From the NCBI RefSeq assembly GCF_002250835.2, contig NZ_NOJY02000033.1:1-35015 (forward strand): a stretch of DNA of 35,015 nt. Direction: 5' to 3'. The notes beneath the pieces were generated by a model, which saw only the letters and a program-made list of their open reading frames with translations, was not told the origin of the DNA and did not search any database. The translations under genes and the position numbers were made by a program. This stretch comes from Romboutsia weinsteinii. GTDB taxonomy: Bacteria; Bacillota; Clostridia; Peptostreptococcales; Peptostreptococcaceae. Shown piece by piece: positions 1-7,983 of the stretch. Position 1 is the first letter of the stretch, and each line of letters begins with the position of its first letter.

Positions 1-2514
1 TGTAATATGGAAAATATAGATCCAGTAGGAGTTCATACAGGAGATAGTATAGTTGTCGCTCCTAGCCAGACTTTAAGCGATAAAGAATACCAAATGCTTA
101 GAAAAGCATCTATAGATATAATAAATGCAATCGAAGTTAAAGGTGGATGTAACGTACAGATAGCACTTCACCCTCACAGCTTAGAATATGCAATAATAGA
201 AATAAACCCAAGAGTTAGTAGATCATCAGCATTAGCTTCTAAGGCAACTGGTTACCCAATAGCAAAAGTTGCAGCAAAAATAGCTTTAGGATACACATTA
301 GATGAAATACAAAATGCCGTTACTAAGAAAACTTATGCATGTTTCGAGCCAACTTTAGACTACGTAGTAGTTAAGATACCAAAGTGGCCATTTGATAAAT
401 TCAAGCAAGCAAACAGAAAATTAGGAACAAAAATGATGGCAACAGGAGAGATAATGAGTATAGGAAGCAACTTTGAAGCTGCTATACTTAAGGGAATAAG
501 ATCTCTTGAAATAGGAAAATACTCTTTAGTTCATGCTCCTTCAGAAGAAAGAAGTATAGAGGAATTAAAATCTAGAGTAGTAGTTCCAGATGATGAAAGA
601 TTATTCGATTTAGCTGAAATGATAAGAAGAGGCTATAAGTTAGAAATGATAGAGCAAATCACAGGTGTAGACAAGTGGTTTATAAATAAATTCAAGTGGA
701 TAGTAGAGCAAGAAGAAAAACTAAAAGGAATGAAAATAGAAGAATTAAGTAAAGATTACTTACTTCAATTAAAGAAAAAAGGATTCTCAGATAAAGCTAT
801 AGCAGACCTAATGAAAATAAGTCCTGGTAAAGTTTATGAATTAAGAACTTTATATAATATAAAGCCTTCTTATAAGATGGTTGATACTTGTGGAGGAGAG
901 TTCGATGCATTATCTCCATACTACTATTCAACTTACGAGCAATATGATGAAGTTGAAATAAGTGACAAGAAAAAAGTTATAGTTCTAGGTTCTGGTCCAA
1001 TAAGAATCGGTCAAGGGATTGAGTTTGACTACTGTTCAGTTCACTGTGTAAAATCTTTAAGAAAAATGGGAATAGAGACTATAATAGTTAACAATAACCC
1101 AGAAACAGTAAGTACAGACTTCGATACATCTGATAAATTATACTTCGAGCCACTAACAGAAGAAGATGTATTAAACATAATAGAAAAAGAAAATCCAGAT
1201 GGAGTTATACTTCAATTTGGTGGACAAACTGCAATAAAATTAGCTAAGTTCTTAAATGAAAAGAATATAAAGATACTTGGTACTGACTTTGACGATATAG
1301 ATGCAGCAGAAGATAGAGAAAAATTCGATGATTTATTAGAAAGATTAGATATAAATAGACCAAAAGGAAAAGCTGTATGGTCAGTAAAAGAAGGTATAGA
1401 GGAAGCTACTAAATTAGGTTACCCTGTACTTGTTAGACCTTCTTATGTACTTGGTGGTCAAGGTATGGAAATAAACTATGAAGAGCATAAGTTAGAATCG
1501 TACTTACAAAGTGCATTTGAAAGAGATAAGAAAAACCCGGTACTTATAGATAAGTACTTAACAGGTAGAGAAATAGAAGTAGATGCTATATGTGATGGTA
1601 CAGATATATTAATACCAGGTATAATGGAGCATTTAGAAAGAGCTGGAGTGCACTCTGGAGATAGTATAACAATGTATCCTAGCCAAAATGTAAATGATGA
1701 CATAAAAGCTAAGATATTAGACTATACTAAGAAAATCGCATTAGAACTTAATGTACTTGGAATGGTTAATATACAATTTATAGAGTTCCAAAATGAATTA
1801 TATATAATAGAAGTTAACCCAAGAGCAAGTAGAACAGTTCCATATATAAGTAAAGTAAGTAATGTACCTATAGTAGACTTAGCTACTAAATGTATGTTAG
1901 GAGAAAAATTAAAAGATATGGGATATGGAACAGGGGTTTATAAAGAGCCAAAATTAGTTTCAGTTAAAGTTCCGGTGTTCTCAATGTCAAAATTAGCTAG
2001 AGTAGATATAAGCTTAGGACCTGAAATGAAATCTACAGGAGAAGTTTTAGGTGTAGGTGAAAATCTAGAAGAAGCTTTATACAAAGGGTTTATAGCTGCA
2101 GGTAAAGAAATGTCTGATAAGAGAGGCGTTGTACTTGCAACTGTAAATAACTATGATAAAGAAGAGTTTATGGCAATAGCTAAAGATATGAAAGAACTAG
2201 GATATACTTTTGTAGCTACAGAAGGAACAGCAAAAATACTAAAAGAAAATGGAATAGAATCTACTATAGTAAATAGAGTAGAAGAAGCTAGACCAAACAT
2301 ATTAGATGCGATAAGAAATAAGCAAGTTGATATAGTTATAAATACTCCTACTAAAGGAAATGATTCTACAAGAGATGGGTTTAAGATAAGAAGGATAGCG
2401 ACTGAGTTTTCAACAGAGGTTATGACATCTTTAGATACTTTAAAAGCATTAGTAGATGTTAAGAAGAAAGACATAAAAAATGCTGGATTAAAAGTGTATA
2501 ATATAGCTGAATAA
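1..2514 (+). CDS. carB: carbamoyl-phosphate synthase large subunit, 5'-truncated by the window edge
   Basis: This is the large subunit that makes carbamoyl phosphate from bicarbonate, ammonia (from the CarA glutaminase) and two ATP, for arginine and pyrimidine synthesis in the cytosol. The reading frame is open from base 1, so the first 837 codons seen are internal. By comparison with the roughly 1070-residue family, about 230 N-terminal residues lie to the left. Visible parts are the end of the first ATP-grasp half (HTGDSI near residue 12, [16 protein letters not shown] near 70), the oligomerisation region, the second ATP-grasp half ([17 protein letters not shown] near 328, HSGDS near 555, NPRASRT near 605) and a C-terminal MGS-type allosteric domain from about residue 705 (ATEGTAKIL). 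A bidirectional hairpin follows the stop. The identity is secure. Confidence 0.97.
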   Translation, partial: CNMENIDPVGVHTGDSIVVAPSQTLSDKEYQMLRKASIDIINAIEVKGGCNVQIALHPHSLEYAIIEINPRVSRSSALASKATGYPIAKVAAKIALGYTLDEIQNAVTKKTYACFEPTLDYVVVKIPKWPFDKFKQANRKLGTKMMATGEIMSIGSNFEAAILKGIRSLEIGKYSLVHAPSEERSIEELKSRVVVPDDERLFDLAEMIRRGYKLEMIEQITGVDKWFINKFKWIVEQEEKLKGMKIEELSKDYLLQLKKKGFSDKAIADLMKISPGKVYELRTLYNIKPSYKMVDTCGGEFDALSPYYYSTYEQYDEVEISDKKKVIVLGSGPIRIGQGIEFDYCSVHCVKSLRKMGIETIIVNNNPETVSTDFDTSDKLYFEPLTEEDVLNIIEKENPDGVILQFGGQTAIKLAKFLNEKNIKILGTDFDDIDAAEDREKFDDLLERLDINRPKGKAVWSVKEGIEEATKLGYPVLVRPSYVLGGQGMEINYEEHKLESYLQSAFERDKKNPVLIDKYLTGREIEVDAICDGTDILIPGIMEHLERAGVHSGDSITMYPSQNVNDDIKAKILDYTKKIALELNVLGMVNIQFIEFQNELYIIEVNPRASRTVPYISKVSNVPIVDLATKCMLGEKLKDMGYGTGVYKEPKLVSVKVPVFSMSKLARVDISLGPEMKSTGEVLGVGENLEEALYKGFIAAGKEMSDKRGVVLATVNNYDKEEFMAIAKDMKELGYTFVATEGTAKILKENGIESTIVNRVEEARPNILDAIRNKQVDIVINTPTKGNDSTRDGFKIRRIATEFSTEVMTSLDTLKALVDVKKKDIKNAGLKVYNIAE

Positions 2515-2528
2515 TAAATTATAGATTG

Positions 2529-2566
2529 AAAAATCACAAGTACAAATTAAAGTACTTGTGATTTTT
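2529..2566. terminator. bidirectional rho-independent terminator
   Basis: A perfect 15-bp stem (2529-2543 with 2552-2566) starts with a run of A and ends with a run of T, with an 8-nt loop. It lies between the convergent ends of carB and the minus-strand gene at 2587, so it can serve both. Confidence 0.9.
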
Positions 2567-2586
2567 ATTTTATATAGGAAACAACG

Positions 2587-3318
2587 TTAAAATCTTCTGT
2601 GAAGTTTTCTCCTAGAAAGATTTTGTGCAGAACAATATAAACGAGTATTTATATAAGGCGCAAAATTATTGAAGTTTAATTTAAACATAGGTATACCGAA
2701 CTCTTCAGGTGCTATTTCATCTACTCCAAAATATATAACGATACCATCATCAGTTAGATAAAATGCTTGGTCATTGGGTATTTCAACAGTAATATTAGGG
2801 TAATATAAATCTTTATTTTGATTTATTTTATTAGTTACATAATCAGTAATAAGTCTGATATAATCAACACCTTCATTAAAAATATTTTTTAGGGTGATTA
2901 TATTTCCTTTAAGTAAATCATAGTTATAGTTATTTAATTCATCATACCTCGGGCCATAGGTTCCAGCATTTCCTCTTAAATCTAAAATAACGCTTAAAAT
3001 ATGATTTTTACTGAATGTAACAGCATAGTTTGATGTTACAGTGTAATTTCTCTTTGGAAGAGCATTTTGAGCAGACGAATTATTATAATCATTTTTCTCC
3101 TCTAATAAACCATCTCTAAAATCATAAACATCTGTTTTGATAGTAGAACTTATATTGTTTAATATTTCTGGATCTACACGAAAATAATTATTTTGAAGGT
3201 TATAAAAAACAGGATATTGTAGGTTATATCTAAATAAATTTTCTACGCCAAAATCTTGATTAAATTGAGTAAATAATAGGTTATATATACAACTCCACAT
3301 ATCTTGAGAACTTGCCAT
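2587..3318 (-). CDS. DUF3298/RsiV-like domain protein of unknown role
   Basis: The predicted protein has 243 residues. The ATG at 3318 is chosen because an AAGGGGGG ribosome binding site sits 8 nt upstream. The longer in-frame ATG at 3345 would place that site inside the coding region. The C-terminal half resembles the DUF3298 fold of RsiV and PdaC-type proteins: a segment like GNIITLKNIFNEG (138-150), then FYLTDDGIVIYFGVDEIAP (186-204) and a closing strand with FGIPMFKL (207-214). Unlike RsiV there is no N-terminal membrane segment or signal peptide, so it is probably cytosolic or spore-associated. It is a single-gene unit between the carB terminator and a divergent gene. The domain call is by pattern recognition; the function is unknown. 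Confidence 0.7.
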   Translation of the reverse strand: MASSQDMWSCIYNLLFTQFNQDFGVENLFRYNLQYPVFYNLQNNYFRVDPEILNNISSTIKTDVYDFRDGLLEEKNDYNNSSAQNALPKRNYTVTSNYAVTFSKNHILSVILDLRGNAGTYGPRYDELNNYNYDLLKGNIITLKNIFNEGVDYIRLITDYVTNKINQNKDLYYPNITVEIPNDQAFYLTDDGIVIYFGVDEIAPEEFGIPMFKLNFNNFAPYINTRLYCSAQNLSRRKLHRRF

Positions 3319-3631
3319 AGAAGTTTCCCCCCTTATAAAAATCAATTACAATATACTATGCGAAAATAAAATATATAGTTAATAAATTTGTTATAATACA
3401 CAAAATTTTATTAAAATGTATTTTATGAATAGATATATTGGCAATAATATTTTGATATATAGTATTAAATTTTATAAATTAATACAAAGTTATTATATTT
3501 TTAGTATTGATTAAATATGATAAGGAAAAAGAGAAAACCTATAAGAATATAAAGTAAGGAAAATACCAAAAATATAAGCGATTATATGGTATAATACATA
3601 AGATTAAGAGTAATTTTACAGGAGGCAGACG
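3319..3631. other. AT-rich divergent intergenic region
   Basis: This 313-bp stretch separates the minus-strand DUF3298-like gene from the plus-strand methyltransferase. I see no gene in it. It carries the ribosome binding sites of both flanking genes, an extended -10 promoter at 3587-3595 (plus) and a CATAnnnTA-type element at 3352-3360 (minus). Confidence 0.7.
3587..3595 (+). promoter_or_regulatory. extended -10 promoter for the methyltransferase operon
   Basis: TGGTATAAT is an extended -10 element (TGn plus the consensus TATAAT) ending 36 nt before the start codon at 3632. No good -35 is present at 17 bp, which is usual for extended -10 promoters. Confidence 0.6.
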
Positions 3632-4504
3632 ATGTTATTATTAGCAGATAAATGGCAAGACTATGAATTAATAGATATGGGTAACGGAGAAAAATTAGAA
3701 AAATGGGGAGACTACGTATTAAGAAGACCAGATCCACAAATAATGTGGCCAATGGCATCAGAATGGTCTTTATGGAAGAATCCTCACGGTCATTACCACA
3801 GAAGTGCTAGAGGTGGAGGACAATGGGAACATAAAAAGAAATATCCTGAAAAATGGGTTATAAGCTATAAGGATTTAAAATTTAATATAAGCCCAACAGG
3901 ATTTAAACATACAGGATTATTCCCAGAGCAAGCAGCTAACTGGGATTGGTCAATGGATTTAATAAAAAATGCAAAGAGACCAATAAAAGTATTAAACCTT
4001 TTCGCATATACAGGAGGAGCTACAGTGGCTTGTGCAGCTGCAGGAGCAGAAGTATGTCACGTAGATGCTTCTAAAGGTATGGTAGCTTGGGCAAAAGAAA
4101 ATGTACAAACATCAGGACTAGGAGATAGAAAAGTAAGATTTATAGTTGATGATGTTGTTAAGTTTGTTGAAAGAGAAGTAAGAAGAGGAAACAAATACGA
4201 CGCTATAATAATGGATCCACCATCTTACGGAAGAGGACCAAAAGGTGAAGTATGGCAAATAGAAGAAAAGTTATATGGATTAGTTGATCTATGTACAAAA
4301 GTATTATCAGATGAGCCATTATTCTTCTTAATAAACTCATATACTACAGGTTTATCACCAATAATTCTTGAGCATATATTAGATGCTACTGTTGCTAAAA
4401 AAGCAAAAGGTGGAAAAATATACGGAGGAGAAATAGGACTACCAGCTTCAAGAGATGGTAAAGTACTTCCTTGTGGTATATTTGGAAGATGGGAGTCTAA
4501 GTAA
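3632..4504 (+). CDS. class I SAM-dependent RNA methyltransferase (COG1092/RlmI-like)
   Basis: This 290-residue protein has the Rossmann-fold methyltransferase core of the COG1092 group, whose known members methylate cytosine in 23S rRNA. The SAM-binding motif I is VLNLFAYTGGAT (120-131), followed by an acidic strand end at VDAS (144-147), the IVDDV region (171-175) and the catalytic-loop motif DPPSYGRGP (195-203). It lacks the N-terminal PUA domain of full-length RlmI, so the exact substrate is open. The start has a strong AGGAGG site about 7 nt upstream. The stop codon overlaps the ATG of the following pseudouridine synthase (TAATG), so the two RNA-modifying enzymes are translationally coupled. 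Confidence 0.85.
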   Translation: MLLLADKWQDYELIDMGNGEKLEKWGDYVLRRPDPQIMWPMASEWSLWKNPHGHYHRSARGGGQWEHKKKYPEKWVISYKDLKFNISPTGFKHTGLFPEQAANWDWSMDLIKNAKRPIKVLNLFAYTGGATVACAAAGAEVCHVDASKGMVAWAKENVQTSGLGDRKVRFIVDDVVKFVEREVRRGNKYDAIIMDPPSYGRGPKGEVWQIEEKLYGLVDLCTKVLSDEPLFFLINSYTTGLSPIILEHILDATVAKKAKGGKIYGGEIGLPASRDGKVLPCGIFGRWESK

Positions 4505-5184
4505 TGATTAAGGTCATATACGAAGATAATCATTTATTAGTAGTAGAAAAGCCAGTAAATATACTTTCTCAAGGTGATGACACAAATGATAAAGATATGG
4601 TTAACCTATTAAAGGACTATGTTAAGAATAAGTATAATAAGCCTGGAAATGTTTATATAGGGCTGGTTCATAGATTAGACAGGCCAGTTGGTGGTATTAT
4701 GGTGTTTGCAAAAACTTCAAAAGCTGCATCTAGACTATCAGAGCAAGTTAGAAATAAGACTTTTAAGAAAACTTATAGAGCTGTTATACATGGAACAATG
4801 AATAAGAATAATGACACCTTAAAAGATTATCTTTATAAAAATAAAAAAACTAATATGGTGACTGTAGTTAACAAAAATCACAAAGAAGCTAAAGATGCTA
4901 TATTAGATTATGAAACTTTAGGAACTAAACAAGGATTTAGTCTTGTTGAGATTGACTTAAAAACAGGAAGATCTCATCAAATAAGAGTACAGTTTGCAAG
5001 TAGAAAGCATCCTTTATTTGGAGATCAAAGATATGGACAAGATGTAAATAAAGTTGGACAACAAATATCTTTATGGTCTCATAAAATAGAGATAGTTCAT
5101 CCTACGACAAAGGAAAAGCTAGAGTTTACTTGTGAGCCACCAAATGAGTATCCTTGGAACTTATTTGGTGAATCTAAAAAATAA
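4504..5184 (+). CDS. RluA-family pseudouridine synthase
   Basis: The 226-residue enzyme isomerises uridine to pseudouridine in rRNA or tRNA. The catalytic motif HRLDRPVGG (56-64) contains the essential Asp59. Later family motifs are visible, including KTYRAV near 90 and TGRSHQIRVQFA near 155. There is no S4 domain before the catalytic domain, so it is a short single-domain member like several clostridial paralogues, and the target base cannot be named. It overlaps the methyltransferase by one base and is followed after 22 bp by a MerR regulator, probably on the same transcript. Confidence 0.9.
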   Translation: MIKVIYEDNHLLVVEKPVNILSQGDDTNDKDMVNLLKDYVKNKYNKPGNVYIGLVHRLDRPVGGIMVFAKTSKAASRLSEQVRNKTFKKTYRAVIHGTMNKNNDTLKDYLYKNKKTNMVTVVNKNHKEAKDAILDYETLGTKQGFSLVEIDLKTGRSHQIRVQFASRKHPLFGDQRYGQDVNKVGQQISLWSHKIEIVHPTTKEKLEFTCEPPNEYPWNLFGESKK

Positions 5185-5206
5185 GTCATCTAGGGGTTGA
5201 GATTAT

Positions 5207-6064
5207 ATGCCTAAGTACTTTTCCATAGGCGAAATGGCTAAACTTCACAAAATAAGTATACAAACTTTGAGATACTATGATCAGATAGACTTGTTTAAGC
5301 CTGTTTATGTTGATCAAGAAAGTAATTATAGATATTATTCAATAGATCAATTTTCTCAATTAGATATAATTAAGTATTTAAAATATCTAGGTATGCCTCT
5401 AAAAGAAATAAAAAGCAAATTAGAGGAAAATAATGAGGAAATATTAAAGTTATTAACTAATAAAATAGATATAGTTGATGAAAAAATAAAAGAGCTGGAA
5501 CTAATTAAGAAAGTACTAAACACAAAAAGAGAAACTGTTGAAAAAGGTACTAAGGTAGATGAAGTAGGAAATATAATTAGGAAACATATACCCAATAGAA
5601 GTATTTTATCTATGGATTATGAGATTGGATTAAGTCATGAAGAAACTATGGAGCTTTCAAGGCGACAAATTGCTAATATATTAGAAGAAAATATATCTGT
5701 ATTTTATGGAGGCGTAAGTGGTTTAGTATCTATGGAAAAAGTAATTAAAGATAAAAAGGTTACTTATGAAAATAGTTTTGTGACTGTTGAAAGAGAGTTA
5801 TTTAATAACAAAGCTCAAAAATATATAAAAGAAATATCTTCTGGAGAGTTTATATGTATGACTTATAAAGGTCCATATAGTAAGAACTATGAACACTTTG
5901 AAAAACTTATAAACTATATAGAATATAAAAGAATACCAGTGGAAGATAGTATATATGAGATTCCGATAATAGACCCGCTATCTACTAGTAATGAGCAAGA
6001 ACTTCTAACTGAGATACAAATACAAGTTAAAAGAAGAGAAATAGACTTAAGATGCTTGGTTTAA
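5207..6064 (+). CDS. MerR-family transcriptional regulator with a C-terminal effector domain
   Basis: The 285-residue protein begins with a MerR winged helix (FSIGEMAKLHKISIQTLRYY, then the YRYYSIDQFSQL wing). A long dimerisation coiled coil at about 75-115 follows, then a roughly 160-residue GyrI-like effector domain. This is the layout of BmrR/BltR-type multidrug sensors. The start ATG has an AGGGG site 10 nt upstream. It follows the pseudouridine synthase by 22 bp and ends before a strong terminator. MerR proteins act on promoters with an over-long 19-bp spacer holding a dyad. Exactly such a promoter lies about 520 bp downstream at 6587-6617, making the PLP-enzyme/MFS cassette its likely target. 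The ligand is unknown. Confidence 0.88.
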   Translation: MPKYFSIGEMAKLHKISIQTLRYYDQIDLFKPVYVDQESNYRYYSIDQFSQLDIIKYLKYLGMPLKEIKSKLEENNEEILKLLTNKIDIVDEKIKELELIKKVLNTKRETVEKGTKVDEVGNIIRKHIPNRSILSMDYEIGLSHEETMELSRRQIANILEENISVFYGGVSGLVSMEKVIKDKKVTYENSFVTVERELFNNKAQKYIKEISSGEFICMTYKGPYSKNYEHFEKLINYIEYKRIPVEDSIYEIPIIDPLSTSNEQELLTEIQIQVKRREIDLRCLV

Positions 6065-6126
6065 AACTAGACTGAGCATTGTAATAGAAATATATAGATG
6101 TTTTAAACTATTGTCTAAGAATAAAT

Positions 6127-6167
6127 AAAAATGTCCTATAGTAGTGTATCTACTATAGGACATTTTT
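6127..6167. terminator. strong bidirectional terminator
   Basis: A 17-bp perfect stem (6127-6143 with 6151-6167) with a 7-nt loop is flanked by A and T runs. It ends the merR transcript and could also stop minus-strand transcription from the small gene at 6374. Confidence 0.92.
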
Positions 6168-6172
6168 ATTTT

Positions 6173-6206
6173 GTAGAGTTAATCTAATAAACTAGGTTAA
6201 CTCTAC
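6173..6206. repeat. inverted repeat (14-bp stem) next to the terminator
   Basis: GTAGAGTTAATCTA (6173-6186) pairs with 6193-6206 with one G-U pair and a 6-nt loop. On the plus strand a T run follows only about 9 nt later. On the minus strand no T run follows directly, though the next hairpin is only about 6 bp further. It may act with that hairpin to end the minus-strand small gene, or be a processing structure. Confidence 0.6.
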
Positions 6207-6233
6207 GCTGTATTTTTTATAATAAACTTTAGA

Positions 6234-6374
6234 TTAGATATGAACTAATTCTAAATCATTTATATTCTTATCAATATTATCTCCTTGAAATGCTAATCCA
6301 TCTGTTAAAGCGTATGCTGTAAAAGTAAGTATGAAAGGGAATAATATTATTATTGCTAATGCTAATGTTATCAT
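6234..6374 (-). CDS. 46-residue hydrophobic small protein
   Basis: A 46-codon frame starts at the ATG whose complement is 6372-6374, preceded by an excellent AAGGAGGA ribosome binding site (complement of 6381-6388) at normal spacing. It ends with TAA at 6234. The product starts MITLALAIIILFPFILTFTA, a single hydrophobic helix long enough to cross the membrane. A polar acidic tail of about 24 residues (TDGLAFQGDN, then DKNINDLELVHI) follows. It could be a small membrane protein or a secreted peptide with its leader. A TATAAT hexamer on the minus strand (complement of 6409-6414) lies about 35 nt upstream of the ATG. I do not recognise the family. Confidence 0.65.
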   Translation of the reverse strand: MITLALAIIILFPFILTFTAYALTDGLAFQGDNIDKNINDLELVHI

Positions 6375-6783
6375 TGTAATTCCTCCTTAGTATTTAACTT
6401 GTAAATGTATTATAAATCCTTAACCTTAAATTATTATGATTGTATTCTTAAATAAATCTTAAAGTTTATTTGCTATAAATTTATTATACTAAACAAATAA
6501 TAAAAAAGCCTTACGGCCATATTATACTTTACTGACAATTTTGTAAGATTTATCACGAAAAAATTGTGAAAAAATTACTTATATTGTTGACTCTATAGTA
6601 ACTATAGACTTTATAATGATAAATAGATAAGCGAAAAACAGAAAAAACTGTCGTAAAGCTTAATATAAACATGAATATAAATTTATATTATAAATTGTAT
6701 TGTATAAATCAAATAAAGTAAAAATACAGGTTGAAATTTAACTATGAAAACGTTATTTAAGATAACTATAGGAGGAATGAAAA
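6375..6783. other. intergenic region with divergent regulatory signals
   Basis: This 409-bp stretch lies between the minus-strand small gene and the PLP-enzyme gene. It holds the small gene's ribosome binding site and -10, the MerR-type promoter at 6587-6617, and a roughly 160-nt untranslated leader before the GTG at 6784. The leader has a weak fold at 6628-6662. I see no further gene with a credible start site. Confidence 0.6.
6587..6617 (+). promoter_or_regulatory. MerR-type promoter/operator upstream of the PLP-enzyme gene
   Basis: A -35 TTGACT (6587-6592) and a consensus -10 TATAAT (6612-6617) are separated by exactly 19 bp. The spacer begins with a perfect dyad, CTATAG-TAA-CTATAG (6593-6607). 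This matches the MerR-family layout, in which the dyad abuts the -35 and the regulator untwists an over-long spacer. A MerR gene lies about 520 bp upstream. Transcription would start near 6624 and read into the gene at 6784. The geometry is seen; the regulator pairing is inferred. Confidence 0.75.
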
Positions 6784-7956
6784 GTGAGTAATAATCTTAA
6801 TCATGATCTAGAAACAAAAATAATTCACTGGGGACATAAGCCAGATCCAGCTACTGGATCATTAGCAAGCCCTATATACCAAACAGCTACATTTGCTGCG
6901 AATTCAGTAGAACACTTTGAAGAGTTATGTAGAACTTGGGGGTATGTCTATACAAGAGAGTGTAATCCAACATTAACAGAACTAGAATCAAAACTAGCTA
7001 TGCTTGAAAATGCAGAAAGTGCAATTGTAAGTACATCAGGTATGGGTGCTATAACATCTGCTATATTAGCTTTAGTAAAAAGTGGAGATCATATAGTAAG
7101 TTCAGATGGAATTTTCTCTCATTCTAAATTATTTATGAGTGAACTATTAACTAAATTTAATGTGGAAGTTACATTTGTTGATGCTATGGATCCTCAAAAT
7201 ATAAAAAATGCTTTAAAGTCAAATACTAAAATAGTTTATATAGAAAGTCCTCTAAACCCATCTCTTGATTTAGTTGACATAAAGACTATATCAGATATAG
7301 CTCACGAAAATAAGAGTATAGTAATGGTTGATAGTACTTTTGCAACACCAATAATACAACAACCAATAGATTTAGGCGCAGATTTAGTAGTTCATAGTTT
7401 AACTAAATTTATAAATGGTCATGGAGATACTCTAGGTGGAGCGGTAGTTGGTTCTAAAGAACTAATAGACTTAGTTAGATGGCCAAGCTTATGTTGCTTT
7501 ACTGGTGCATCGTTACCTCCAATGAGCGCATGGATGATATTAAGAGGTATGAAAACTTTAGATATGAGAATGAAAAAGCACTGTGAAAATGGATTAGCAG
7601 TAGCTGAATTCCTAAGTGAAGAAGATTGTGTTGAGTTAGTAAAATACCCAGGTATAAAGTCTCATCCACAATATGACCTTTGCCAAACTCAAATGAACGG
7701 CTTAGGAGGAGGTATAGTCTCATTTAAATTAAAAGACGGAATAAATGGATTAACTAGAGATCAAGCAAGTAGAAAGTTGGTGAACTCTTTAGAATTAGCT
7801 ACTATAGCTACTAGCTTAGGAGAAGAACATACTTTAGTTCAAATGAACGGTGAAAATCTAATAAGGATAGCTACTGGGCTTGAATCATCAAAAGACATTA
7901 TAAATGATTTTAAGCAAGCAATGGACAAAATAACTAAGAAATCGATTCATATATAA
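6784..7956 (+). CDS. PLP-dependent trans-sulfuration-family enzyme (methionine gamma-lyase-like)
   Basis: The 390-residue protein is a Cys/Met-metabolism PLP enzyme, family members of which eliminate or replace the side-chain thiol or ester of homocysteine, methionine or O-acyl-homoserine. The GTG start is chosen because AGGAGG lies 8 nt upstream. The nearby ATG at 6777 is out of frame. Motifs are SPIYQTATF (29-37), YTRECNPT (56-63), the phosphate-binding STSGMGA (83-89), the PLP-ring Asp in VDSTFATP (182-189) and the Schiff-base Lys208 in HSLTKFINGHGD. At the site where methionine gamma-lyases and cystathionine lyases usually carry a catalytic Tyr in an LYG-type motif, this protein has Phe111 (GIFSHS). 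Reaction specificity is therefore uncertain. It is cotranscribed with an MFS transporter 27 bp downstream and probably controlled by the MerR-type promoter. Confidence 0.85.
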   Translation: MSNNLNHDLETKIIHWGHKPDPATGSLASPIYQTATFAANSVEHFEELCRTWGYVYTRECNPTLTELESKLAMLENAESAIVSTSGMGAITSAILALVKSGDHIVSSDGIFSHSKLFMSELLTKFNVEVTFVDAMDPQNIKNALKSNTKIVYIESPLNPSLDLVDIKTISDIAHENKSIVMVDSTFATPIIQQPIDLGADLVVHSLTKFINGHGDTLGGAVVGSKELIDLVRWPSLCCFTGASLPPMSAWMILRGMKTLDMRMKKHCENGLAVAEFLSEEDCVELVKYPGIKSHPQYDLCQTQMNGLGGGIVSFKLKDGINGLTRDQASRKLVNSLELATIATSLGEEHTLVQMNGENLIRIATGLESSKDIINDFKQAMDKITKKSIHI

Positions 7957-7983
7957 AGGTATAGACTAATGGAGGATACAAAA

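Noticed and set aside
6507..6518. AGCCTTACGGCC as a riboswitch or terminator stem
   Set aside because: The stem is only 3-4 bp, and no surrounding conserved elements are seen on either strand.
6628..6662. Fold in the PLP-enzyme leader resembling part of a c-di-GMP-I riboswitch (GTCGTAAAGCTTA)
   Set aside because: Only a few bases agree. The conserved second helix and the expected GG...CTAA parts are missing, so it is not supported.
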